Assembly (NCBI GenBank): GCA_936432065.2
Contig: OW386290.2
Coordinates: forward strand, 138,705,677 to 138,769,676
Direction: 5' to 3'
From: Rutpela maculata
Taxonomy: Eukaryota; Arthropoda; Insecta; Coleoptera; Cerambycidae
DNA length: 64,000 bases
The notes beneath the pieces were generated by a model. It was not told the DNA's origin. It was given only the letters and a program-made list of their open reading frames with translations, and did not search any database. Positions 1 through 10,530 of this stretch are shown piece by piece; position 1 is the first letter of the stretch, and the number at the start of each line of letters is the position of its first letter. Position numbers and translations under genes: made by a program.

Positions 1-112
1 ATGAAAGGAGATATAACTGCATTTTTTCGTCTAAGCGAACACGAAATCAATTATAACTCTTATTTTTAATAAATATTTTAGATTTTGGTGGTCTACTATG
101 TACTACTACGTA
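1..112. other. Unassigned AT-rich sequence
   Basis: No gene or repeat is recognised here. The stretch ends at the ACAGGGTG boundary of the next repeat. Confidence 0.4.
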
Positions 113-330
113 CAGGGTGTACCAAATTATATGAGATTTGGGGCTTTCTCTAACACCATGGCAGATAGACAAAAACCAATATAAGTGTCCTGAGCTCGAT
201 TTTCGAGAAACAAACAATGGAGCGATCGTCTATCTTTTTTTACTGTCGAGCTACAGAGCGTTTTTGAAAATCTGGCATTTTTTAATGACCTCTCAACTAT
301 CAAGTGTCGAATCGAAAATCGAGTAACAAT
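113..330 (+). repeat. Dispersed repeat with ACAGGGTGT end, copy 1
   Basis: About 210 bp that reappear in inverted orientation at 6045-6262. Shared landmarks are the outer ACAGGGTGT/ACAGGGTGG end, GGCAGATAGACAAAAACCAA, GAGCTACAGAGCGTTTT and the inner ATCGAAAATCGAGTAAC. The outer end resembles those of many insect Tc1/mariner-type elements and MITEs. Either the two copies are the ends of one roughly 6.1 kb composite unit, or they are independent copies in opposite orientation. Confidence 0.7.
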
Positions 331-1525
331 TCAAAAAATAATATTTCGCCTATACCAACCACCTTGTACTATCAAAATGAGGAAGTAACAGATCCACAAA
401 CAATTGTTAATAGCTTCGCTGATTATTTTGCCAACGCATTCACATCATCCGCTAATCAAGAACAGAATTTTCAATCCAACAATAACAACTTATTGCTTAC
501 TCTAACAGAAATAACTGAAGAACAAGTCTTAAATGCAACCAAAAACTAAAAGCTAACATGACGATGGGACCTGACCTTATCCTATCTTTTATAGTGAGAG
601 ATTGTGCAATAATATTTGCTAAACCCCTCATGCATATATTTAACTTGATACTACAGACATCCTCTTTTCCCGATAAATGGAAATTATCACAAGTTTGTCC
701 TATCTTTAAAAAAGGTGATAAGAACGACTTGTCCAACTATAGACCAATCACTATAAATTGCAACTTTCCCAAAATCTTGAAAATTATTCTACACTCCATT
801 ATCTATGACCATACATTTGACATGATATCGCCCAACCAGCACGGTTTTATGAGAGGCAGATCTGCAGTAACCAACCTCGTTTGTATCACTCGATACTTAA
901 GTGAAAAATTTGATCTGTCTAGACAGGTTGATGTGATTTACACAGACTTCTCCAAGGCCTTCGACAGACTTGATCACGGTGTTCTACTATCAAAAATTGC
1001 CACATTTGGTTTATCATTGGATCTAATAAACTTAAATAAAACTTACTAGCAAAATAGATACCAACATGTTCAACACCGTGGTTACAGGTCTGTCGAATTC
1101 TTGCAGGAATCCGGTGTTCCCCAAGGGTCTATACTGGGTCCGCTTCTCTTTAACCTGTTTGTGGACGATATTACGACCGATCTTGATGCCGAAACGTTGC
1201 TCTACGCGGACGACTTAAAAATATTTCTCGAAATAACATAAATCGAAGACTGTGAGAGATTGCAAAATAATATAAACAAACTCCATGACTGGTGCATTAT
1301 CAATAAACTGCCACTAATCCACAGAAGTGTAACACCTTGTCATTTACCAGAAAGCATAACATATTTCTCTATGATTATAATCTTCAGGGTGTCATATTGC
1401 TCAGACCAGACTCTTTTAAAGATTTAGTTCACTTTGATTTTCACTTAATTTTATAAAACATATTGAGTCCATAGTAGCCGGCGCTATTAAAACCATAGGA
1501 TTTCTCACACGAAACTGTAAGGGAA
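304..1525 (+). pseudogene. Non-LTR retrotransposon reverse transcriptase, broken
   Basis: Remnant of the RT region of a jockey/I-type LINE ORF2. Conserved blocks in order: PDKWKLSQVCPIFKKGDK and NYRPIT (fingers, about 675-755), HGFMRGRSAVTNL (about 840-880), DVIYTDFSKAFDRLDHGVLL (RT motif A, about 930-990), GVPQGSILGPLLFNLFV (about 1110-1160) and LLYADDLKIFL (catalytic YADD, about 1198-1230). A decayed C-terminal stretch reading like IVAGAIKTIGFLTRNCKG ends near 1520, where the next repeat begins. At least two frame changes (near 549 and 1049) and several stops make it non-functional. The endonuclease and 5' end are missing. It is closest to the RT remnant at 25537-26492, which shares the finger and motif A blocks. 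Confidence 0.88.
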
Positions 1526-1532
1526 AAAAATG

Positions 1533-1960
1533 AGGATCTCTTATTATACTCTTCGCAAATACGATAACGAAGAGTATATTGTATTTGATCGGCACATTTC
1601 TAAAATCGTAAATATCGCTCGCAGACAAAAAATTTTCATATCATTGTGTTAATGAACGAATTCTGAACAACTTTCAAAATGTCCGTCTGTCCGTCCGTCT
1701 GTCCGTCCGTCACGTTTCTTGTAAGCACGATAACTCAAGAAAGAAAAATCCGATTGTATTGAAATTTGGACGCTAAGTCAGTGTTAGCTAGAGGAAGAAC
1801 CCTATTGTTTTTGAACAAAATCGATCGGTAAATAAAAATGTTATTAATGATTTAAATTTGAAAAAATTTTTTTTTGATTTTTATGTTTTTGTAATTGAAC
1901 AGAAATTTGGTGGATTGATATTTCATTTTAATATCTAAATATTTATATATTTTACAAATA
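1533..1960 (+). repeat. SINE-like composite repeat, 5' half (split)
   Basis: Starts with the fold-back TATACTCTTCG / CGAAGAGTATA, followed by a GTCC/GTCT tetranucleotide tract (1682-1710) and a conserved block with GATAACTCAAGAAAGAAAAA. The same sequence lies on the minus strand at about 40055-40393, so this is a dispersed family. The element continues at 4021-4375; between the halves sits a 2 kb TIR element. Confidence 0.8.
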
Positions 1961-2329
1961 TACCCTAGTACCACAACATATTGGGTCGATATAGGTACAA
2001 TATGTTACCTATATTGCATACTGGGCCAATATATGTCAGATTTAGCCAATATTGTACCAATATGCTTATCAGCTGTATTTTCAATATATTAATCCAATAT
2101 ATATCCAATGTTTTACAAACATTGGCAAACCAGATTCAAATTAACAATATTTAACCAACATTGGCGCAATATGTAGAAAGTAATATTAATTTCCAAATAC
2201 TGGGCATATATGCTTTATTATTTTTGTTTACTTATTTATTGACAAATTAGCATCAATATAATGAGTCTTCAACCTTAAAATATATATACGCTATGATGAA
2301 CATTTCTAATTTTAAATTTACCGCCCATA

Positions 2330-3530
2330 GCAAATTCAGAAACAGTGACACATTCGAGTTTCGGCCATGTTGCCGTAAGCCGGTCGGTTGTTGGTGTTTC
2401 ATAACTTCGTCAATTTCTTTAATGAAATACAGTGTACAACTTGCGATAACTACAATAATTTAATAGGTAAGTGTGCATGTTCCCATTCCAATAATAATTA
2501 ATAGTAAACATAGTTTAGTTTTTAGTAATTTTTCATATTCCTACAAAGGCGTATTTGTCTTCTTTCTGCCATGTTTAATGCAGAAATCGTGGCCCAGTGG
2601 GTGTATAATATCCAGGACATTTTTACAAATCATGCATATTTAGGCACTATGATATTTACTACTAATTACCTGTATCTTACATTTGTCTAAATACCTATGC
2701 GTAATTATTTTATAAATACAAATTTTATATTGGGCCAATATTTTCCCAAGGTTAGCAAATCTGATTCAATATTAACATTATTTAACCAATATTGGCGCAA
2801 TATGTGATATAGACACTAAGACAGTATGATATATTTAACTTATTCGTAGAGTTTTTTAATATTTCAGCATTTTTTCTCAAAAAAATCAAAGGTCCTCGGT
2901 GCGATGTAAACAGCATCAAGTGTGAGAATGAAAAGATCAACTCACAAAATTTTTAAAATATGACTTTCACCACAGGCGAAGAACTAATAGGTGTAAATCA
3001 GCAATTAGCAGAAACATAGGAAAATACGAGGAAAATAGTATGCGTATTTATTGTTACTTACATACATATTATTAAAATACAGGGAACATGCTAGATTTAA
3101 ATTCAATATTTAAGGGGAGAGGACACCAACAAAAAAAGCTATAAATGCCCAACTAATGAAAAAGCTATGTTCTATTCAGGAGAAGTAAACAAAAGAAGAA
3201 ATCAGTGTCAAATTCTTTGACGTAGTGTCTAGTAAGTAAAACATTAAACTAGTGGGTTTGCTGTAGTCAACTGATTTTCACTATTGTAGAGGCCGATTCA
3301 AAGAAGTCACAGATGGGCAAATAAATCGAGCAATATTGGCATACTTAGCTGGATCATCAGATAAAGATGGGGAAGTAAATCTCGCGAATCCACAAGAAAT
3401 CATGGTCCTTCAAGAAATGAAAGAGATGAATGGGTATACAATAATAATTACACTTATTTTTTTTATTGTTTTGTTTAAATTTCGAACAAATGTTTTGTTT
3501 TTCCTTTATATTCTATGCAATTATCACAAT
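2330..3530 (+). pseudogene. Gene-like remnant with possible introns inside the TIR element
   Basis: Unrecognised. Fragments with coding character lie at about 2868-3035 and 3293-3440. The second reads RRFKEVTDGQINRAILAYLA and then continues with SSDKDGEVNLANPQEIMVLQ. Splice-like signals are visible: a possible donor (GGTAAGTGTG, about 2465) and acceptors ending TTTCAG (about 2867), TTGTAG (about 3292) and TTTTCAG (about 3594). The exons contain stops, so this is a decayed copy at best. Inside a TIR element the simplest guess is the remains of its own protein gene. No catalytic motif was recognised. Confidence 0.25.
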
Positions 3531-3649
3531 TAAATTTTTATTCGTTAGTGTTTTTGTTTATTTCATATAAATATATTCTTTTTAAAATTTTCAGATTTTG
3601 ATAACGACATCCATTCAAATTCCAATTGATGTAGGCACCTCTGTGCTAC

Positions 3650-3722
3650 ACAATGTGCCCAAATTTCTGACATGGGAACTCGTGCAGTAGGAATTCCCAT
3701 GTCAGAAATTCAGGCACATTGT
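3650..3722. repeat. Imperfect palindrome (hairpin)
   Basis: CACAATGTGCC...TTTCTGACATGGGAA pairs with TTCCCATGTCAGAAA...GGCACATTGTG around a loop of about 13 bases. It lies just before the tandem array near the right end of the TIR element. Confidence 0.8.
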
Positions 3723-3734
3723 GTATCTATATGG

Positions 3735-3950
3735 CGCCTATGTTGATATCCAATATAGCACCTGTATGTTAGTATCCAATATAGCGCCTATATATTAGTA
3801 TCCAATATAGTGCCTATATGTTAGTATCCAATATGACACCTATATTAGTATCTAATATGGAACCAATGTTGGTATCCAATATGATGCCAATCTTGATATC
3901 TAATATTATGCCAATATTTGATTGCAATATTGGGCATTTATTGTCAAAAT
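3735..3950 (+). repeat. 26-bp tandem repeat array
   Basis: About eight degenerate copies of a unit of the form GTTAGTATCCAATATAGCGC plus CTATAT. Copies decay toward the right, where CCAATAT motifs merge into the terminal inverted repeat. Confidence 0.85.
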
Positions 3951-4020
3951 CTGTCGCTCAGTATATTGGTCCAATATGTTCATGCCTATATTGGCCCAAT
4001 CAACTTGTGCTACAGGGGTA

Positions 4021-4375
4021 CATTTCATAATGTAATATCCAACCGTGAAAATATGATTTTAGCTCGTGTCTTATAATGTAAAAATTTACATTTTTTTACG
4101 TGTGAGGTGGTTGTGTAGTTCTTAGACGTTTAATTGAAATTGACTCGGAATCCAAGGGTCCCCCCGGGTTCGAAACCCAAATGTGGTTTGGTATGTTTTT
4201 TTATTTTTACTTTATTTTACACTGACTCTTTTACCAACTAAGTTCGTCCTATAAAATTAAAAATGTCTAAAACTAACATTATTTACAAAAAACTGCGAAG
4301 AGTATCCTATAGAATGTGTAACAATTATATAAAAAGTTCAGTGAACAGCCGAAGAGTACGTTTTTAGCTCGTTAT
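4021..4375 (+). repeat. SINE-like composite repeat, 3' half with tRNA-like head
   Basis: Continuation of the element begun at 1533. It contains a tRNA-like block (about 4102-4180: GAGGTGGTTGTGTAGTTCTT, then a CGGGTTCGAAACCC B-box-like sequence), then the tail with TGCGAAGAGTATCCTATAGA and a last CGAAGAGTACG near 4350. The matching tRNA-like block on the minus strand at about 39820-39895 is better preserved. It is a decayed retroposed repeat, not a tRNA gene. Confidence 0.75.
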
Positions 4376-4378
4376 TAT

Positions 4379-5039
4379 TTGGTATCCAATAAAACCACAC
4401 CATACACCAAATCCAAATCGTCATTGTCGATCAACTGCAGCGGTTACGTATGGATTTTCATGAACCTAATGGTGGTTATTATGCCGATTAAAAATTCCGG
4501 CACTGCTTATATGGGCCTCGTCTATCCATACAATTGTTCCTTCAAATCCTGGCACTTCATTGCAATGTCGCAAAAACCACTGCCAAAAATCGAGACGCCT
4601 TTGAAAGTCTTTTGGGTATAGATGGTGACTAATCCTAATTTTGTAGAGTTTGAATTAATTTTTTTTTAAGCAACGCAACGCAGTTGTTTTTGAAATTCCT
4701 AAATTTTCCTGTATTTCGCGAATTAGGATTTTCTCTTCCAGTTTCTAAAACACTATTTTCTACAGCTTCTCTACCTGCTTTATTATATATTTTTGTTCGA
4801 GGTTTTACAAATGATCCAATCTTTTTTAAATTTTGTATTAGCCTTTTGAATATTTTTATGTCTGGTTGTCTCTTTTCTGGATACCTAAAAATATTGTTTA
4901 GGCGGCACTTTTGGCGCAAGGTTTTGTTGTCTATTACTTACCTATTAAAATAAAGCTCGGAAGCTAAATTTGAATCTTCCCGGCATTCTATAAAACACTT
5001 AATCATATCATTTTTTTCACTATTACTAAATTGAACCAT
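4379..5039 (-). pseudogene. Tc1/mariner-like (DUF4817-type) transposase, decayed, with mini-intron
   Basis: Minus-strand transposase relic. The ATG at 5039 opens with MVQFSNSEKNDMIKCF, then ends the first segment with LYFNR. The frame resumes as YPEKRQPDIKIFKRLIQNLK, the helix-turn-helix seen in insect DUF4817-type transposases. Between them is a 57-bp segment that starts GTAAGT, ends TTTTTAG and joins an AG|G arginine codon, so it reads as a mini-intron. Downstream, in shifted frames, come NPNSRNTGKFRNF (second helix-turn-helix) and, at 4621-4379, DFQRRLDFWQWFL, IVWIDEAHISSAGIFN (first catalytic Asp) and VWCGFIGYQI. The C-terminal two catalytic residues are missing because the copy stops at the composite-repeat junction near 4375. 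It is non-functional. Confidence 0.82.
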
Positions 5040-5400
5040 TTTTAACAATGCTCACTCACAAATTAGTATTTGACATTTACAATTATTTCGATTTTCTTTT
5101 TTTTTACCATGGTCTTCTCAATAAATATTAGAAATGCGATAAATATGCATAGATGTCAATGGAAGAAAATTCGAACATTTATTGTAGTTTAGTTTTTCCT
5201 ATTTTTGGCAAAATTATTTTATTTATTGTTGTTAATAGTTTTCCATGGCCTCCTCACAAATATATTAATTTTTTCGAAAATGAACCACTTTTTCCAGAGA
5301 TACAAATATGACATTATCATTGGAAAATGATCGAATAATGAGATAATTTACAGGGTGTTCCATTTAAAAAAATATCTCGTCTATATCCCGAAAACTGAGG
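5040..5400. other. Unassigned sequence with an ACAGGGTGTT motif
   Basis: No gene is seen. ACAGGGTGTTCC near 5352 resembles a transposon end of the same class as 113. Confidence 0.4.
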
Positions 5401-5401
5401 C

Positions 5402-5866
5402 ATGTGTGGCAGTTCACTTGCCTACTTCTTAAGATTTTGAATTCAAAAATTATGATATGGTATCCGGAGAATTTTAAAATATAACATATTATTGAGTCAT
5501 ATTGATTGGTGAAGAATTCACTTGCTGATTGCTGCTGATTGATTTAATCCTGAGAGATGCCCCATTTTCAACAATTATTATGATTGCCGATATTTTGAAC
5601 TATCAAGACTTCCATTTTCTTCAAATATCCTTTTGAAATTATCTTAAGTTGTTTGGTAAGTGAATTGTTTCTTCATTTTTCCCCTTTGTTTAAAAAGAAT
5701 CAGTCATGTGGCAGTTCAATGGTTGTGACGTAATTATTAATGTGACGTCTCTGCACTGATGATTAAAAAGGTTCGTTTTGCCATAGATGCCTTAAATTGA
5801 CTTTTCTTTTTATTGAAGGGGGACTAATGTGGCAGTTCACTTGTCTACTTCTTAAGATTTTGAAGT
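5402..5866 (+). repeat. Pair of 40-bp direct repeats
   Basis: ATGTGGCAGTTCACTTG..TACTTCTTAAGATTTTGAA occurs near 5407-5445 and again near 5828-5866, with a shorter echo (CATGTGGCAGTTCAATGG) near 5705. The unit is unidentified. Confidence 0.75.
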
Positions 5867-6044
5867 AACCAAGGAATGGAGCAGAAGAAACAAAAATAAC
5901 AAATTATTATCATTTTGATATTTTACAAAAATGTTAACATTTAAAATCAATCTTTTTAAATCTGATTTTAAAAAGTATTATTTACAGCATTATTGCTATA
6001 GCTTGCATAACTTTCCTCTTATCAGCAAGGAATTCTACTCAAAA

Positions 6045-6262
6045 AAGTGCCTTAAGAATGCGTTACTCGATTTTCGATGCGATACTTGGGAATTGAGATA
6101 CAGAGGTCATCTAAGAATGCCAATTTTCCAAAACGCTCTGTAGCTCGGCTCACGATTTGCGCCTTTCTTGAAAATCGAGCTCGGGACGCGTATATTGGTT
6201 TTTGTCTATCTGCCATAGTTTTAGAGAAAACCTCAAATCCTATCTAATTTTGTCCACCCTGT
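6045..6262 (-). repeat. Dispersed repeat with ACAGGGTG end, copy 2
   Basis: Reverse-complement partner of 113-330, ending TTGTCCACCCTGTACTAC on the plus strand. Confidence 0.75.
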
Positions 6263-6419
6263 ACTACACATATAGCGGAGAATACTAAATCATTAATTTT
6301 CACATGGGCAACTGAGCAAGAAGTACTTCATATTTTTAAACCTTTAAAAAATAGGAAAGCTGAGGAGAAGACGAAATCTCCACATCAATAATAAAAAAAT
6401 GGATTGAATATAGTATTGA

Positions 6420-6925
6420 ACCCTTGACTGGTGGAGGTGGATGAAATAAAAAAATATTTTGAGGTTTTTGGTTTTTGTACACACACTAAATCACAATTTT
6501 TTTTCATCCCCTTAAATAATGGGGTGGAGGTGGTAATGGGCTAATGCCAAAAAATTTTTTGAGACCTTAGCTTCTCTTGTATATACTAAATGCCAATTTT
6601 GTGGACCCTTACCTGCTTGATTTACCTATTTACCCCCCATTTACCTCAATTTAACCCCTAACCCATTGACGGAATAAGATGAAAATATAATCTAGTTCCA
6701 GATCCCGTTAAAGTACATATGTGTACCAAATTTCAAGTCAATATCTTAAACGGTTCCAGAGTAATCGTGCGCATAAAAAAGTTACAGACAGACCGACAGA
6801 CAGACAGAGTTGTTTTTCACTCAAACTTAAAATCTCGACGTTTCAAGACATTCTAAGCCTATTTGAACAATAAAAATTTTCACATTTTTTTTGTCGTTAC
6901 TATACTTCCACTGGATGTGGAAGTA
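6420..6925 (+). repeat. Palindrome-ended repeat family, copy A (5' truncated)
   Basis: Lacks the first part of the full-length copy at 44211-44905. Keeps TTTGAGGTTTTTGGTTTTTG, the CATCCCC(TTA)n-like block, TTACCTGCTTGATTTACC, a CAGACAGACAGA tract (6786-6809) and the 3' end TACTTCCACTGGATGTGGAA. Confidence 0.9.
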
Positions 6926-7479
6926 ATATTTTCTGAAAATATTAACCTAGTTATTAAGAGTGGTTGAATTTAGTCTAACAATAAAATTTCTTGGTCTACC
7001 TTTTTTTTTATGACAAAAACCATACTGCCAACCGGAATGTGTTAAAAGTTAATTAAATATACAAGTTAATTTATTGCTCATACAACAAACTTGAATACTG
7101 TGAATAAGTGTAAGAAAATATCCTATATTTATGTCTAACCTAACACAAGAGAGAAGAGAATATATATATAGAAGATGACGAAAATTTATATAACAGGGTC
7201 ACACGCTTCTCATTCTGGGGTCTGTCAGGACATTTTAAAATAGACACTACAGGGAGGGCCATGGTTGGTGGGGTAAATAACATAAGGAAAAACATACGGT
7301 AACAAAGATAACCTACAGTTTAATTCCACTCTCTTGTAAGAAACCTATAATATGCGTATAAATTTTCCTAGATCCTTTAGTCAATAAATTGAGCATACTA
7401 AACGGAGCCATTATATCGCAATTCTTTGTAATATTGTTAACTAGGTCTACTAAGTTATTATATTGTGATCATAAAGCAA
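6926..7479. other. Unassigned sequence
   Basis: AT-rich, with no gene or recognised repeat. Confidence 0.4.
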
Positions 7480-8010
7480 TACGCGACATACCATGGCTTT
7501 AAGTCTGATTAAGTTCTAACTACATCTGAAGTGCCACAAGGCTCAATATTGAGGCCTCTATTATTTATCTTATTTATTAATGATATACTTAGTCACTTGT
7601 GTCGATGTTCACTGACTCCTGGATGATATGGTTTTTTGTGCTCTTGATACCAACAAGGATTGTATCCCACTCCAAAAAATGTGTGTGATGTAAATGATTA
7701 ATGTCTTCGAAACAATGTGTCCTTAAACATCATCAAATGTAATGTCTTGTCTTTCAGCAGGAAGAACTATCCATTGTTACTTAATTATCAGTTGAACTAC
7801 TATTTTGAATAGATCGGAATGATCACACGAGTCTATCTTGGGTGTTCTCTTGGATCCGAAACTCAAGTTAACAAACACATAGAAAGTATTGTTCTGTTTG
7901 CTTATAAAAGCTTGGGTTTCGTGATTAGAGAAATTCAAATAGGTTTGGTAATACGGAATTATTGAATCTGATTTTTACTGAATTTGTTAAATCCAAACTT
8001 GGATATACTT
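7480..8010 (+). pseudogene. LINE reverse transcriptase remnant (palm to thumb)
   Basis: Strongly decayed jockey/I-type RT. The block TSEVPQGSILRPLLFILFIN (about 7522-7585) is motif B/C upstream sequence. Further on, SLNIIKCNVLSFSRKNY (about 7722-7775) matches the usual LNxxKTxxxxFS region, and NKHIESIVLFAYKSLGFVIR (about 7870-7930) matches the thumb segment after the LGVxLDxxLxFxxH motif. The catalytic YADD lies in a region with frame changes and cannot be read. No downstream poly(A) or tail was recognised. Confidence 0.72.
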
Positions 8011-8567
8011 CACTTTTTTTTTAAAGAGTAGTAGGAATATTTTTGGCGTTGATTGTCATTTTAAAACCATTTTATACTTCAATAGGGTTTTCCCACTAAT
8101 TTTATTTTAACATTTTATGTCGTTAAAATGATATAATAAAACATTCTATTATTTTACAACAATTTACTTTTCTAATAAGGATTACTTCTAAGAAAATATC
8201 GTTAAAACAACTTGCTGATAATGTCAGGGCTTTTTAAAACGGGCATTTTTACGCGCCAGAATTACGTATCTACCCGGGAAACCAATGAGATTATGGATAT
8301 AATTAGTTGGTAATAGGTAACGGGTAACTATGTGTTAAAGGAAGCTTTCCTATAAAACTCCTCAGAATTTCCTCTTTTATTGCTTGTACTGTGATTGGTC
8401 TAAAGCAGTGGACTTGTAAATATTGGCCAATCAGAATCCAGATAAATGCCACACAAGTTATTCGTAAAAGCCTCGAACGTTGATATTTTGTAGTTTAGGT
8501 TTAATCTTCACCCGCTTCTGCAGTGACGGTACACATCAGATGACTAACCTAAAACATTATTTATATT
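8011..8567. other. Unassigned sequence upstream of the LINE
   Basis: No gene was recognised. The 5' truncation point of the LINE lies near the end of this stretch, but its exact position is unclear. Confidence 0.4.
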
Positions 8568-10297
8568 TTGATGTTTGGATTGTTTGGAGTGAAAATATTA
8601 TCATTTGAGTTTAACAAACATTTTATCGAATCCATACCCTTCACGGAAGTACAAAATAATACAATAAACTATTACGTAAGCAATTATCATGAGAATATAG
8701 ACGCATCGAACCTTTTTAAGTTTAAAAAGGTCTGCACTGAGGATGTCGAAAAAGCTATTCACTATATAAAATCTAATGCGGCAGGTGCTGATAATATTTC
8801 ACTAAAAATGTTAAAACTTTGTGTACCCTACTGTTTAGAGGCCATTACGTCCATTATTAACACTTCTATCGAAAGTAATATATTTCCAGCTCAATGGAAA
8901 CGAGCGATTGTAACACCTATTGCAAAAGATAATTCACCGGAATTATTTAAAGACTTTAGGCCAATAAGCCTATTACCTGTTTTATCAAAGGTTATGGAAC
9001 GCATTATCTACCTGCAATTTACAAAACACTTAACATCAAATAGTCTCTTACCTCCCCGTCAGTCAGGTTTTCGCGCTAAACATAGTACAGTAAGAATATT
9101 GACTGACATTGTTGATGACTACCTCACAGCCATAGACCACTCCCAAATCACTACGACGGTGCTATTAGACTATAGTAAAGCATTTGACTGCTTAAATCAT
9201 ACCTTGCTACTTGCAAAATTATCCTACCTGGGAATATCAGAAAACACAATTCATTGGTTCAAATCTTATCTGAATAACCGAAATCAGCAAGTAAAGATCC
9301 TGACTAGTGGTGATATCCTTCTTTCCAAACCACTTATAACAAAAAGGGGGGTTCCACAAGGTTCACTTTTGGGCCCTATTCTATTTGTTTTGTATATGTC
9401 TGACTTGCACAAGGAAATTAAGCACTGCAAATTTCACTCGTACGCTGACGATCAACAGATATACATGTCTTATGTACCATCGAATGTGGTAAATGCCTGC
9501 ACTTTGATTAATGACGACCTAGAACGAATTTCCCGGTATTCAGATGCTCATGGCCTCATATTAAATGCGGAAAAGACTGCGTCCGTTAATATTGGAACTA
9601 AAAAGTTACTAAACAAATTGAATCTAAATAATGTAAACATGTTCTTAAATGGCACTAAAATAGATTCGTCAACTTGTGTAAAAAACCTCGGCTTAAGAAT
9701 CGATTCTCAGCTTACTTTCAACGACCATGTCAACTATATAGTACAGACTTGTTATGCTAAGTTAAGATACATGTACCAGTTTAAATACATATTATCTACT
9801 AAAGTAAAACTCAAGCTAGTTGAATCGCTTATTTTATCTGTTCCCGCGTATGGCGATCTAGTTTACGGACCGGACCGTGTCTAACTAATAATGTCCTGTT
9901 CAAACTGCAAAAACTCCAAAATTCATGTATTCGTTTTGCCACTTTAGCGGGTAGGTGTGACCACATAACGCCAATATTGAATGAAAAGAGAATACTAAAC
10001 ATTAAAAAAAGATGGATACTTCACCTATGTTGCTTAGTTCATTCGCTTCTAACAAATAATGTCCCCACCTACCTTAGACAGAAACTCAAATTTAGATCAG
10101 ATATGCATGAAAATAACCTTAGACAATTAAATAATGTATTGCATATCCCTAGGCATAGAACTACGTTATTTAAGTCAGCCTTCTGTTATGGCGCGACGTA
10201 TTATTACAATAAAATTCAAGAGAATGTTCAAGTATTATCATATAGCACTTTCAAGGAAAAAATTAAAAGACTGCTTCTAAGAGACTCTTTAAACTGA
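8568..10297 (+). pseudogene. LINE ORF2, reverse transcriptase to C-terminus (5' truncated, one frameshift)
   Basis: Best-preserved LINE in the window. An uninterrupted 438-codon stretch covers the RT fingers (AIHYIKSNAAGADNISLKML), FPAQWKRAIVTPIAKDNSPE, FRPISLLPVLSKVMERII, motif A (LDYSKAFDCLNHTLL), GVPQGSLLGPILFVLYMSDL, the catalytic YADD at residues 292-295 and LGLRIDSQLTFNDH. A frame change near 9880 then leads to the C-terminal part, LFKLQKLQNSCIRFATLAGR then NEKRILNIKKRWILHLCCLV, ending with the stop at 10295-10297. The endonuclease domain and ORF1 are absent, as expected after 5' truncation on insertion. It belongs to the jockey-like group of insect LINEs; the clade cannot be fixed by eye. 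The rest of the element is the 3' UTR ending at 10530. Confidence 0.92.
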
Positions 10298-10497
10298 AAA
10301 TGTTAATGAAAAAAAAAAAAAAAAAAAAAATTGCACACATGGTTTGTTTCGAGGTTTAAATCAAAAATATTTTTGTTAAATATATATGTTATATAGATTA
10401 GGCACTATCATTATCGTAGTTTGTATTTGATTATTTTGTTCCCTGGTTGGAGTTAATAACAGCTTTACGCTGACATCCCGCCAGGCTAAATAAAGGC

Positions 10498-10528
<31 letters not shown>

Positions 10529-10530
10529 TT
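10298..10530 (+). mobile_element. LINE 3' UTR with A-tract and (ATT)n tail
   Basis: After an A-run (10308-10330) comes CCTGGTTGGAGT..CCCGCCAGGC, an AATAAA signal (10489-10494) and a (TTA)n end (10500-10528). The segment around 10441-10500 resembles the 3' tail of the SINEs at 26933 and 43101. Confidence 0.85.

Larger units (their letters stand above)
1961..4020. mobile_element. TIR DNA element inserted in the composite repeat
   Basis: Left end TACCCTAGTACCACAACATA and the reverse complement of the right end, TACCCCTGTAGCACAAG, are imperfect terminal inverted repeats that stay alignable for about 45 bp (both continue into TTGGG(C/T)C(A/G)ATATAGG). A TA dinucleotide sits at both edges. Boundaries are supported by the second, uninterrupted copy of the host repeat at 39640-40393. 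The inside is rich in CCAATATTGG-type motifs, with a diverged direct repeat of about 75 bp (2095-2170 and 2732-2807). I cannot assign it to a named superfamily. Confidence 0.65.

Noticed and set aside
1416..1628. Minus-strand 70-codon frame
   Set aside because: Spans the junction of a LINE end and a dispersed repeat; its twin at 40342 is in the same repeat. A by-product.
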